Shown one piece after another: positions 36,410 to 44,012 of a stretch of DNA of 64,000 nt. Location of the stretch: assembly GCF_900115865.1 (NCBI RefSeq), contig NZ_FOXY01000004.1, forward strand, positions 186,001 through 250,000, in the 5' to 3' direction. Below the pieces are notes generated by a model that had not been told where the DNA came from, made no database searches, and saw only the letters and a program-made list of their open reading frames with translations. Position 1 is the stretch's first letter; every line of letters begins with the position of its first letter. The position numbers and the translations under genes are program-made. This DNA is from Donghicola eburneus. Its GTDB lineage: Bacteria > Pseudomonadota > Alphaproteobacteria > Rhodobacterales > Rhodobacteraceae.

Positions 36410-37509
36410 TGCTGCGTCTCTTTGTGACTGTTTTATTGGTATTTTCGACCCTAAGCGCATCAGCCTCTCCGATCCGGCTCAAGGATCTGGTGGAGTTTGA
36501 TGGCGTCCGCGGAAACGACTTGGTGGGCTACGGTCTGGTCGTCGGTCTAAACGGCACGGGTGACGGCTTTCGCAATGCCCCGTTTACCGAAGAGATGCTC
36601 GGCACGATGCTAGAGCGGCTTGGTGTGAACGTTACTGGTGAACAACTGCGCCCGCAAAACGTTGCGGGTGTATTCGTGACCGCGACCTTGCCACCCTTTG
36701 CCAGAGCTGGGACGCAGATTGACGTGACCGTCTCTGCGATTGGCGATGCCGAAAGCCTTCTTGGGGGGACGCTTGTTATGACGCCATTGAATGCAGCAGA
36801 TGGCGATATCTATGCCGTCGCCCAAGGGACGATTATTGCGGCGGGCGCCGTCGCTGCGGGGCAGGCGGCCGAAGTCGTCCAAGGCGTTCCCACTGCAGGC
36901 ACGATCCCGTCTGGCGCTCGAGTCGAGCGCGAAGTTGCGTTTGAGTTGGCTTCGTTGGACCGGTTGAGACTGGCTCTGCGCGAGCCGGACTTCACGACGG
37001 CTGCGCGGATTGAACGGGCTGTAAATGGAAAATTCGGTCGAGCTGTCGCGCGAATGACCGATTCCGGTACGGTCGAACTGGATGTGTCTGCCACGCGGGC
37101 CTCGTCACCGGCTCATGCGATTGGTGTGATCGAGAATCTGCTCATTGAGCCCGAGCGCCGTGCCCGTGTCGTGATTGACCAGCGTTCTGGTACGATTGTG
37201 ATGGGGGATGACGTGAGGATCGCTCGTGTCGCCGTCGCTCAGGGCAATCTGACCCTGCGTGTCAGCGAAGAGCCGATTGTGTCTCAGCCGAATCCTTTTA
37301 CCGACGGAGAGACGATTACACTGCCGCGTACGACAGCGTCGATCGAGGAAGAGCAGGGAGTTGGTTTGGCTGAGGTAAGGGGCGGCACGTCTCTGTCTCA
37401 GGTAATCGGCGGATTGAACGCGCTGGGGGTCTCACCGCGTGATATGATCGATATCCTGAAAAGCATCAAAGCGGCCGGTGCTCTGTATGCAGAACTGGTG
37501 GTGAAGTAG
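36409..37509 (+). CDS. flgI: Flagellar P-ring protein FlgI
   Basis: 366-residue P-ring subunit, exported by Sec. A signal peptide of about 19 residues ends at LSASA. The mature start SPIRLKDLVEFDGVRGNDL and the segment LVGYGLVVGLNGTGD are strongly conserved in FlgI. The ATG at 36409 overlaps the flgL stop by one base; the GTG at 36406 is an alternative. It ends the rightward run and converges on fliP. Confidence 0.95.
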   Translation: MLRLFVTVLLVFSTLSASASPIRLKDLVEFDGVRGNDLVGYGLVVGLNGTGDGFRNAPFTEEMLGTMLERLGVNVTGEQLRPQNVAGVFVTATLPPFARAGTQIDVTVSAIGDAESLLGGTLVMTPLNAADGDIYAVAQGTIIAAGAVAAGQAAEVVQGVPTAGTIPSGARVEREVAFELASLDRLRLALREPDFTTAARIERAVNGKFGRAVARMTDSGTVELDVSATRASSPAHAIGVIENLLIEPERRARVVIDQRSGTIVMGDDVRIARVAVAQGNLTLRVSEEPIVSQPNPFTDGETITLPRTTASIEEEQGVGLAEVRGGTSLSQVIGGLNALGVSPRDMIDILKSIKAAGALYAELVVK

Positions 37510-37536
37510 GGGCATGGGCGTCAGCCCATGTACCCC
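37509..37536. terminator. Hairpin between convergent flgI and fliP
   Basis: CATGGGC (37513-37519) and GCCCATG (37524-37530) pair, with further GGGG/CCCC pairing outside. It spans the last codons of fliP and has no T tract. It is a possible bidirectional end structure. Confidence 0.4.
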
Positions 37537-38261
37537 GTTACAAGTCCACCAGCCAAAAGAGACCAGCCGTCGCTGACGACAAAGAACCCAAGCTTGAAGG
37601 GAAGAGAGACGACCGACGGGGGGACCATCATCATACCCATCGACATCAGGATCGCAGAGACGATCAGGTCGATGATCAGAAAGGGCAGATAAACCACAAA
37701 GCCGACCTGAAACGCCAGTGTCAGCTCCGTCAGGATGAACGTCGGTACCAGCAGTGAAAAGGGTGCGGTCTGCACCGTTAGCCCCGCTGTGTCCATGTTT
37801 CGGATCTCTGCCAGCCGATAGAGTGAGTCTATCTCGATACGAGGCTCCATGAAGCCCCGGAACGGTCCTTGGGACCGCTCGTAAGCTTGCTCTATCGAGA
37901 TGACTCCTGAATTGAGTGGCTTGATTGCGCCCTCCCAGACTTCCATGAGCACCGGTTCCATCACGAAATAGGTCAAAAACAGAGCGATCGTGATGAGGAG
38001 CATATTCGGTGGGGACTGTTGCAGCCCCAGCCCGGATCTGACGACCACAAGCACTGTCAGCATGTAAGGAAAGCACGTGACCATCATGAGAGTCGCGGGC
38101 ACCAGTGATATTGCAGTGACGGTCGCTATTATTTGCAACACGCGCTGGCTCAGATCGTCATCCAGCGTCATGTCACCAATCTGTAGACCTTGGGCGTTGG
38201 CCACGGATGCAGTCACCGTAATCAAAATTCCAAGACTGACTGCGCGGACGTTAAGCGTCAT
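37521..38261 (-). CDS. fliP: Flagellar export protein FliP
   Basis: 246-residue core subunit of the flagellar type III export gate. An N-terminal signal-like segment ends near ASVANA, then four membrane helices follow with conserved TCFPYMLTVL, QSPPNMLLITIALFLTYF and LVPTFILTELTLAFQ. The ATG at 38261 is preferred over an in-frame TTG at 38267; it overlaps the fliN stop by 11 bases. It is last in the leftward fliF-fliH-fliN-fliP operon. Confidence 0.95.
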   Translation of the reverse strand: MTLNVRAVSLGILITVTASVANAQGLQIGDMTLDDDLSQRVLQIIATVTAISLVPATLMMVTCFPYMLTVLVVVRSGLGLQQSPPNMLLITIALFLTYFVMEPVLMEVWEGAIKPLNSGVISIEQAYERSQGPFRGFMEPRIEIDSLYRLAEIRNMDTAGLTVQTAPFSLLVPTFILTELTLAFQVGFVVYLPFLIIDLIVSAILMSMGMMMVPPSVVSLPFKLGFFVVSDGWSLLAGGLVTGYMG

Positions 38262-38505
38262 TTTCAAAGCTCTTCACCGAGGTGAGCCGAACGGATAGTG
38301 CGCGGCGCGAACCATCCTCGATCTCTTCTAAAACACCTTGGGCGATGACTCGTTCACCAATCATGATGTCTACAGGGTCATCGATTTGCTGCTCCAACGT
38401 CAGTACCGCGTTTGGCGCGAGGTCAAGAAGCTCCCCGAGCGAAGGGCGGGCGCGCCCGACACAGACGTGAACCTCAATTGGAAGTGCGGAAAAACGGTTG
38501 CTCAT
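38251..38505 (-). CDS. fliN: Flagellar motor switch protein FliN
   Basis: 84-residue SpoA-domain protein of the motor C-ring. It consists of little more than the C-terminal domain: ALPIEVHVCVGRARPSLGELLDLAP, then a short beta segment with IGERVIAQGVLEEI. Typical FliN proteins are longer, so the N-terminal extension is missing. It is between fliH and fliP. FliM and FliG, its usual C-ring partners, are not in the window. Confidence 0.87.
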   Translation of the reverse strand: MSNRFSALPIEVHVCVGRARPSLGELLDLAPNAVLTLEQQIDDPVDIMIGERVIAQGVLEEIEDGSRRALSVRLTSVKSFENDA

Positions 38506-38508
38506 GAA

Positions 38509-39102
38509 TTATCCCTCTGTGCCGGTGGCCGCAGTGAGCTGCGGATCATTAAAGAATTCGGAAACAAGTTGGGTGATCTGGGTTTGCACGGCCCCGAGAT
38601 CGACAGCTTTGGTCGTATCACCGCAGCGTATTTCTGCGCGGCCATCCCCCAAGCGATCATCTTCGGACACGGTCAAATCGGGCCAGTCCGTCAGATCGAG
38701 CAGTCCCGAAACAGCGCCCGAAAGACCTTCGGGCACTGCAAGGACGATCTCATCGCTTAGGCTATCGGCTGCGATCTCCTCGAGAGCTTCGACAATCATG
38801 GGGGCAAGGGCAGGCCGGAGCGCCGCCGGCAGGATGGCCGTTAAAACGCCCTCGATCAGAGGGCGGAGTTCTCGGAGCGTGTGTTGCTGCACTTCTGTGC
38901 GCGAGAAAGCAAAGTCTTTCACGCTTTCTGCCAGTTGCGCTTGCTGTTCTGATTGCTCGTCTTTGTTGGCTTTGACCGCATCAGCCCATCCTGCGTTATA
39001 GCCCTCTTCGAAGGAATCGAGGTTCATCGTGGCCTCGGGCGTGGTGTCGTTGACGGCTCCGGTCGGTGTACCGAAATCCATCAACAAGAATTCGATACTC
39101 AT
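38509..39102 (-). CDS. fliH: Flagellar assembly protein FliH
   Basis: 197-residue FliH-like regulator of the export ATPase FliI. Sequence conservation is low, but the acidic N-terminus, the EEGYNAGWADAVKANKDE segment near residues 31-48, the long helix after it and the place between fliF and fliN fit FliH. The start overlaps the fliF stop by ATGA and it ends 3 bases before fliN. Confidence 0.75.
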   Translation of the reverse strand: MSIEFLLMDFGTPTGAVNDTTPEATMNLDSFEEGYNAGWADAVKANKDEQSEQQAQLAESVKDFAFSRTEVQQHTLRELRPLIEGVLTAILPAALRPALAPMIVEALEEIAADSLSDEIVLAVPEGLSGAVSGLLDLTDWPDLTVSEDDRLGDGRAEIRCGDTTKAVDLGAVQTQITQLVSEFFNDPQLTAATGTEG

Positions 39103-40667
39103 GTCTCTTGCTCCTGCTCGTCTTCAAGCCAGTTGCGCAGGATCGTCATGGTTTCTTCTTTTCGAGCGTCGATCAGAGCCCGCATTCGGGTGACCGGGTC
39201 TTCGGGCAGATCTAGCGAGGGGCCTGCGACATCGGTCGATAGGGGTTGAAACTCGCCAATGTCCTCAATCTCACCTTCTAAGGGCGCCATGCTGAAATCA
39301 CCTGCGGGTAATTCGGCCAGAGCGGGCAGTTCGACGGGGTCTGATTTGCGCAGCATCGGCCGGAGAACGAAAAGCCCAAGGACCAATGCGACCAACGCCA
39401 ATACACCCAGCCGGATCAATGTATTCGCAGAAGGTGCTGTCGAGGCCAGCCATCCGGGCGCAGGCGTTGCGTACACCGGATCCGTCCCGACAAACGCCAT
39501 CGACTGCAAGGTGATTTCATCGCCTCTAGCCTCGTTAAAGCCAACAATGTCCTCGACCAAGGCGGTGAGCGCTGTGATTTCTGTCTGCTCTCGGGGGATA
39601 ATCGCACCGGTGTCGTCGGGGACGCCATTTACCAAGACGGCGACGGTGAGACGCTTGATCGCGCCAGGGGTGCGCAACACTTCGCGGCGGGTTTCGGATA
39701 CCTCGTAATTCACGCGCTCGACGGTTTCGTTTGAGTTTTCCGACGAGTCCCCACCGTTCGCGCCCGCATTTTCGGGCAGATCAGAAGCGACCGTCATGCC
39801 AGCTTCGGCGCTGCGGGCCGTGGCCGAGTTTTCCTGTGTCTCGCTGCTGATGGCGACTCGGCTGTCGGGGTCCACCAAGCGCTCCACGATCGATTCGCGC
39901 TCTGTCACGCGCTCTATGCTGACCTCTACAACGGCGTTTCCTGCGCCGACGCGGGCTTCAAGCATTCGTTCGACTCGCGCCGCCATTCGTTCGGCAGCAG
40001 AGCCATCTTCGGTGATCATCGCATCTTCGGCATCTGCCGAAATCAGAGTGCCCCGTTCATCAATAATCGCGACGTCTGTTGGCTCTAGTCCCGTGACTGC
40101 GGACGACACTAAAAATTGCAGCGCCTTGGCGTGGGCAGGGCTGATTGTCGACCCGCCCTGCAGCTTCAATGAGACCGAAGCGCTGGCCGTGGCATTCCGG
40201 CGAAACGGAGATTTGTCCTCTTGCGAAATATGCACGCGGGCGGCGCGAATCTGCGGATTGGCTTGAATGGTGCGTGCCAACTCGCCTTCTTTGGCGCGCA
40301 GGTATGTGGCGTTAAACATCTGCGTGGTTGTGCCAAAACCGTTCAGATCATCCAGAAGCTCGTAGCCAGCTATACCCGAATCCGGCAGACCCTGACTGGC
40401 CAAAGAGAGCCGCAGAGAATCACGTTGGGATTCGTCGACGAAGATGCTCGTACCTTGAATGCGGTAGGGGATATTCTGCCCTTCTAGGCTTTGCGTGATT
40501 TCGCCTGCGCTGGCCGGATCGAGCCCCCCATAGAGCAGCACCATGCTGGGCCGACTCGCAAAGAAAACAAGGGATAGAATAGCGACGAACGTTCCCAGAG
40601 TGGCCCCGACGACCATGATCTGTTTCCGCCTGTCAAAGCTCTTCCATAACGTAATGAACTGCTGCAC
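39099..40667 (-). CDS. fliF: Flagellar MS-ring protein FliF
   Basis: 522-residue MS-ring subunit, the membrane base on which the flagellum assembles. Two membrane segments are seen (about residues 18-40 and 415-435). The YscJ-like ring domain includes TYLRAKEGELARTIQ and a second domain starts near residue 230. The start is a GTG at 40667 with GGAGG five bases before it. The ATG further upstream at 40730 has no support and would enter the shared promoter with fliL. FliG, which binds the FliF tail, is not encoded here. Confidence 0.93.
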   Translation of the reverse strand: MQQFITLWKSFDRRKQIMVVGATLGTFVAILSLVFFASRPSMVLLYGGLDPASAGEITQSLEGQNIPYRIQGTSIFVDESQRDSLRLSLASQGLPDSGIAGYELLDDLNGFGTTTQMFNATYLRAKEGELARTIQANPQIRAARVHISQEDKSPFRRNATASASVSLKLQGGSTISPAHAKALQFLVSSAVTGLEPTDVAIIDERGTLISADAEDAMITEDGSAAERMAARVERMLEARVGAGNAVVEVSIERVTERESIVERLVDPDSRVAISSETQENSATARSAEAGMTVASDLPENAGANGGDSSENSNETVERVNYEVSETRREVLRTPGAIKRLTVAVLVNGVPDDTGAIIPREQTEITALTALVEDIVGFNEARGDEITLQSMAFVGTDPVYATPAPGWLASTAPSANTLIRLGVLALVALVLGLFVLRPMLRKSDPVELPALAELPAGDFSMAPLEGEIEDIGEFQPLSTDVAGPSLDLPEDPVTRMRALIDARKEETMTILRNWLEDEQEQET

Positions 40668-40723
40668 GTGAACCTCCGGAGCGTCGACTTCTGCCTGACA
40701 ATTTCCGTTTTGGGGGATCACGC

Positions 40724-40738
40724 TTAACAATCGGTTAG
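40724..40738 (+). promoter_or_regulatory. CtrA-like box between fliF and fliL
   Basis: TTAA-N7-TTAG matches seven of eight bases of the CtrA consensus and lies in the 112-base divergent promoter of fliF and fliL. Binding is inference. Confidence 0.45.
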
Positions 40739-40779
40739 CTTCTGCTGCTCATAACTGATTTCCGTAGCAGGAGATGGCG

Positions 40780-41256
40780 ATGAGCGATCAAGCAGCAGAA
40801 AGTGAAGCGAAAAAAGGCGGCTCTGGCGTGGTGCCGGGGATCATTCTCGGACTCGTGGCAGCCATTGGTGGATACGCAGTGGTCGGGCTCGATTTGCTGC
40901 ACCTTCGGCCCGAAGAAGAGACCCCTGTCGAAGAGCCAAAGTATGTGGCGCCGGCAGCTGGAGTCTTTTTGGACATTCCGCAGATCATCGTGATGAACGG
41001 ACCGTTTTTGGCGGGGCGTCACTTGCGGTTTCGCGGCGTGCTCGAGGTTCGTCCAGAGGACGCTGACAAAGTCGCTGTGCTCATGCCGCGCGTGGTTGAC
41101 GTGCTGCAAACCTTCCTGCGTTCGGTCAAGGCCGAGTACTTCGATTATCCCGATGCGATTGACCAGTTCCGCGATCACATGCGCCACCGAGTCGTGGATG
41201 TGATCGGCGAAGAGCCCCTGATCGACCTGCTCATTCTGGAACTTGTCCCAAACTGA
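40780..41256 (+). CDS. fliL: Flagellar basal-body protein FliL
   Basis: 158-residue stator-associated membrane protein. A single membrane helix (about residues 16-38, VVPGIILGLVAAIGGYAVVG) is followed by a periplasmic FliL domain with IIVMNGP, FRGVLEVRPEDAD and a C-terminal DLLILELV. The ATG at 40780 fits the AGGAG at 40769; an ATG two codons earlier is possible. It heads the operon towards motA and flhA. A second FliL-like gene is at 48115-48588. Confidence 0.9.
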   Translation: MSDQAAESEAKKGGSGVVPGIILGLVAAIGGYAVVGLDLLHLRPEEETPVEEPKYVAPAAGVFLDIPQIIVMNGPFLAGRHLRFRGVLEVRPEDADKVAVLMPRVVDVLQTFLRSVKAEYFDYPDAIDQFRDHMRHRVVDVIGEEPLIDLLILELVPN

Positions 41257-41265
41257 GGAAGACAG

Positions 41266-41610
41266 ATGGAATTTATCACCGATGCTATTCTTGGCGCTGG
41301 GGCGCTTGGTGCCTCTTTCTACTGTTGGGTGCTGTCCCGCCGGTTGCGCCAGTTCAATAATCTGGAAAAGGGCGTAGGCGGCGCGGTCGCGATCCTGTCT
41401 GCTCAGGTCGATGATCTGACCAAGACGCTCGACACGGCCAAAGGTACGGCGGATGCCTCGAGTAAATCGCTCGAATCTTTGACTGACCGCGCCGAGACGG
41501 TCGCCAAGAAACTGGAGCTGATGGTGGCGTCGATGCATGACATGGAGCAGTCCAAGGCATCGACGACCGAGCCGATTTTCTCTCATCGCATGATGAAGCG
41601 GGGGGCGTAA
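41266..41610 (+). CDS. DUF6468-like flagellar cluster protein
   Basis: 114 residues: one N-terminal membrane helix (about residues 5-24), a basic stop RRLRQFNN, then a coiled coil to about residue 95 with regular heptads. This looks like the DUF6468 family, which I recall includes the Caulobacter flagellar positioning protein PflI; that link is tentative. It is 9 bases after fliL and overlaps the MotE-like gene as TAATG. Confidence 0.6.
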   Translation: MEFITDAILGAGALGASFYCWVLSRRLRQFNNLEKGVGGAVAILSAQVDDLTKTLDTAKGTADASSKSLESLTDRAETVAKKLELMVASMHDMEQSKASTTEPIFSHRMMKRGA

Positions 41611-42242
41611 TGGCCCGCAAAAAGAAATCAGGAAGCCTGCTTGCCATCGCCGCCCTGTTCGCAGTGGGCGGAGCGTTGAAAATCGGGATGACGGCGACCG
41701 AGGCGATTGCTTTAGTGCCGGACCTAAAGATGCCGCGCTCCGAAGAAGAGCCCTTTGTTGATTACCGCGAAGAAGAGTTGAAGGAACTGTTCGCGGCGCT
41801 CGCCAAGCGCGAGGCCTATAATGACCGACGGACCAAAGAACTAGAAGAGCGCGAGGCGCAGATCGAAGCCAAGCTCAAAACGCTTGAGGCCAAGAAGGCC
41901 GAGGCCATCACCCTCATCGAAGAGCTTCAGGTCGAAAATGAGCGCCTGCGCCGAACGATGGGGATGGGGGAAACGGCTGCCGAGGACGATCTCGATAAGC
42001 TGACCAAGGTCTATGAGGCGATGAAACCCAAGGATGCGGCAGGACTGTTCGTAGAGATGGATATGGACTTCGCAGCGGGTTTTCTGGGCCGCATGAAAGC
42101 GCAATCGGCAGCCGCGATCATGGGGAACCTGCCTTCAGCCAAGGCTTACTCGATTAGTGCTATTCTGGCGGGGCGAAACGCCTCTTGGGCGGAAACCCAT
42201 GGGGCCACCGCACCGTCTCTAGTCGCAGGAGACAGCAAATGA
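41610..42242 (+). CDS. motE: MotE-like motility protein (MgtE intracellular-domain type)
   Basis: 210 residues: an N-terminal hydrophobic anchor (about residues 8-35), a long charged coiled coil (about residues 48-115) and a C-terminal helical domain resembling the MgtE N domain (VYEAMKPKDAAGLFVEMD). Such proteins in rhizobia are called MotE and act as periplasmic chaperones for MotC. No recognised MotC is here, so the partner is open. The stop overlaps motA by ATGA. Confidence 0.7.
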   Translation: MARKKKSGSLLAIAALFAVGGALKIGMTATEAIALVPDLKMPRSEEEPFVDYREEELKELFAALAKREAYNDRRTKELEEREAQIEAKLKTLEAKKAEAITLIEELQVENERLRRTMGMGETAAEDDLDKLTKVYEAMKPKDAAGLFVEMDMDFAAGFLGRMKAQSAAAIMGNLPSAKAYSISAILAGRNASWAETHGATAPSLVAGDSK

Positions 42243-43093
42243 TCGGAATTGTTGGGATTGGTGTCACCTTTGTCATGGTGTTTGGCGGCTATTTGCTGGC
42301 TGGCGGCAAGATGTCGATCATCATGAAGTCGTTGCCCTTCGAGTTTATGATGATCGGGGGGTCAGCGGCCGGGGCGTTCTTGCTCAGCAACGATATGTCG
42401 ACGGTCAAGCATACGCTGAGTGATATCACCAAAGTCTTCAAAGGAGCGAAGTGGTCCAAGCAGGATTACCGCGACCTGTTGTGCCTGCTCTATGCGCTAA
42501 TCAAAATTAGCCGCAAAAGCCCCGTGGATCTGGAAAGCCACATCGAAGATCCCGAAAATTCGTCTGTGTTCGAGCTTTATCCCAAAATTCTTCAGGACAA
42601 AGAAGCGACCTCTTTGATCTGCGATACTTTCCGCGCAGGTAGTCTGAATTATGATGACCCTCATCAGGTCGAAGAGATGCTTGGCAAACGCATTGAGGAA
42701 CACGCGCAAAACCAATCGCATTCCGGGCATGCTCTGCAGAACGTTGCGGATGCTTTGCCGGCGCTGGGGATCGTTGCCGCGGTTTTGGGTGTCATCAAAA
42801 CCATGGCGTCGATCGATCAACCCCCCGAAGTTCTGGGGGGGCTGATTGGGGGCGCGCTGGTCGGAACATTCCTTGGGGTTTTTCTGGCCTACGGAATCGT
42901 TGGTCCGTTCTCTGCGAAAGTAACAGCTACAACGGAGACAGAAGAAAAATTCTATTCGGTGGTGCGGGATGTACTTGTCGCCGATCTCTTTGGCCATTCG
43001 CCTAACTTGTGCATTGAGGTCGGACGCCAAAGTGTGCCGTCGTCCTACCGCCCCAGCTTCAACGAAGTAGAAGAGGGTCTGAATGCTGCGTAA
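42239..43093 (+). CDS. motA: Flagellar motor stator protein MotA
   Basis: 284-residue stator channel subunit with four membrane helices (two near the N-terminus, two near residues 180-230). The IGIGVTFVMVFGGYLLAGG start, the cytoplasmic loop with charged residues, and ALPALGIVAAVLGVIKTM and GALVGTFLGVFLAYGIVGP helices are typical of the longer MotA type. It overlaps the MotE-like gene by ATGA and the next gene by 11 bases. Confidence 0.95.
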   Translation: MIGIVGIGVTFVMVFGGYLLAGGKMSIIMKSLPFEFMMIGGSAAGAFLLSNDMSTVKHTLSDITKVFKGAKWSKQDYRDLLCLLYALIKISRKSPVDLESHIEDPENSSVFELYPKILQDKEATSLICDTFRAGSLNYDDPHQVEEMLGKRIEEHAQNQSHSGHALQNVADALPALGIVAAVLGVIKTMASIDQPPEVLGGLIGGALVGTFLGVFLAYGIVGPFSAKVTATTETEEKFYSVVRDVLVADLFGHSPNLCIEVGRQSVPSSYRPSFNEVEEGLNAA

Positions 43094-44012
43094 CCTTCCG
43101 CTCCGCTGTTTTATCGCAATGGCCAGTTTGGCAGGTGGCGCTGGGACTGCGCAGGCACAAAGCATACTCGCCGGTGAGCACGCCGATTTCACACGAATTG
43201 CCATTCGCAAAATCGGCCAGACAGAGCCGCATCTAGAGACGGCGGAGGACTCAATTCGTGTCATAGGTGCCGCTGCTGTCGGTACATCGGATCTGACGTC
43301 TGCACTGCAAAAACTGGGCCGCGCGCGGGTGCAAGGGATCGAGGTCGATGCATCCGGCGTTCGTGTAGATCTGAATTGCGACTGCACGGCGGAGACGTTT
43401 GATTATCGGGGCTACTACGTCATTGATATCGCGGAAGGAAAGGAACCGGTTGCACAGTCTGCGGCGCCTCATCCTGACAGGGCCTTCCAAGAGTGGAAAA
43501 TCCCAAAAACTTCGATCCTCGCGTCTTGCTCCGTGGGGGCGTGGTGCGAAGATTTGTTGTCGATCGAGCCTGAAATCGACAACGATGACTATTGCCAGTT
43601 TGCGTCAGAAACGCTCGTTAATCTAACTGCGCTGCAGGGATCTGCCGCACCGCAAGCAGAACGTCTACGCGGGTATTTGGACAAAGGCTGGTGGGATGAA
43701 GCGGCGCTTTTGATTGATGAGATGTCTGCAGGAGTTTCTTCCGAACCGTTCATTAAAAGGGGACAGGCTGAGGCTGACGACCACCCTGCCTGCGAGTCAA
43801 AACAGGAAACACTGGCGTGGGTTAAAACCCGCGAGCCGGCGATAGATTGGACAACAAAGGCCGAGCCAGCCCAAGATCCTGAACCGATCGAAACTGCTGC
43901 TGAGCCAGAGCCGGAGGTGCCAGCCCTTGCCGTTACATCGGCAAACGCCGACAGCGATGTCCATGCACGGGCCCTCAGTTTCCTAGAAACCTACAAGGCG
44001 GAGTTGGAATGA
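43083..44012 (+). CDS. Unknown secreted protein of the flagellar cluster
   Basis: 309 residues, not recognised. A signal peptide of about 25 residues ends at GTAQA. The mature protein begins with GEHADFTRIAI, a strand reminiscent of AMIN-like envelope modules. Six cysteines (NCDC, ASCS, AWCED, DDYCQ, PACES) suggest disulfides in the periplasm. A Pro/Glu-rich stretch near residues 260-285 precedes a short C-terminal helix. It overlaps motA by 11 bases and flhA by ATGA, so it is firmly part of this operon. A MotC-like role is possible given the neighbouring MotE-like gene but is only a guess. Confidence 0.6.
   Translation: MLRNLPLRCFIAMASLAGGAGTAQAQSILAGEHADFTRIAIRKIGQTEPHLETAEDSIRVIGAAAVGTSDLTSALQKLGRARVQGIEVDASGVRVDLNCDCTAETFDYRGYYVIDIAEGKEPVAQSAAPHPDRAFQEWKIPKTSILASCSVGAWCEDLLSIEPEIDNDDYCQFASETLVNLTALQGSAAPQAERLRGYLDKGWWDEAALLIDEMSAGVSSEPFIKRGQAEADDHPACESKQETLAWVKTREPAIDWTTKAEPAQDPEPIETAAEPEPEVPALAVTSANADSDVHARALSFLETYKAELE

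Noticed and set aside
40735-41586. 283-residue minus-strand frame opposite fliL and the DUF6468-like gene
   Set aside because: Antisense to two supported genes; composition rich in His and Arg as expected for a shadow.
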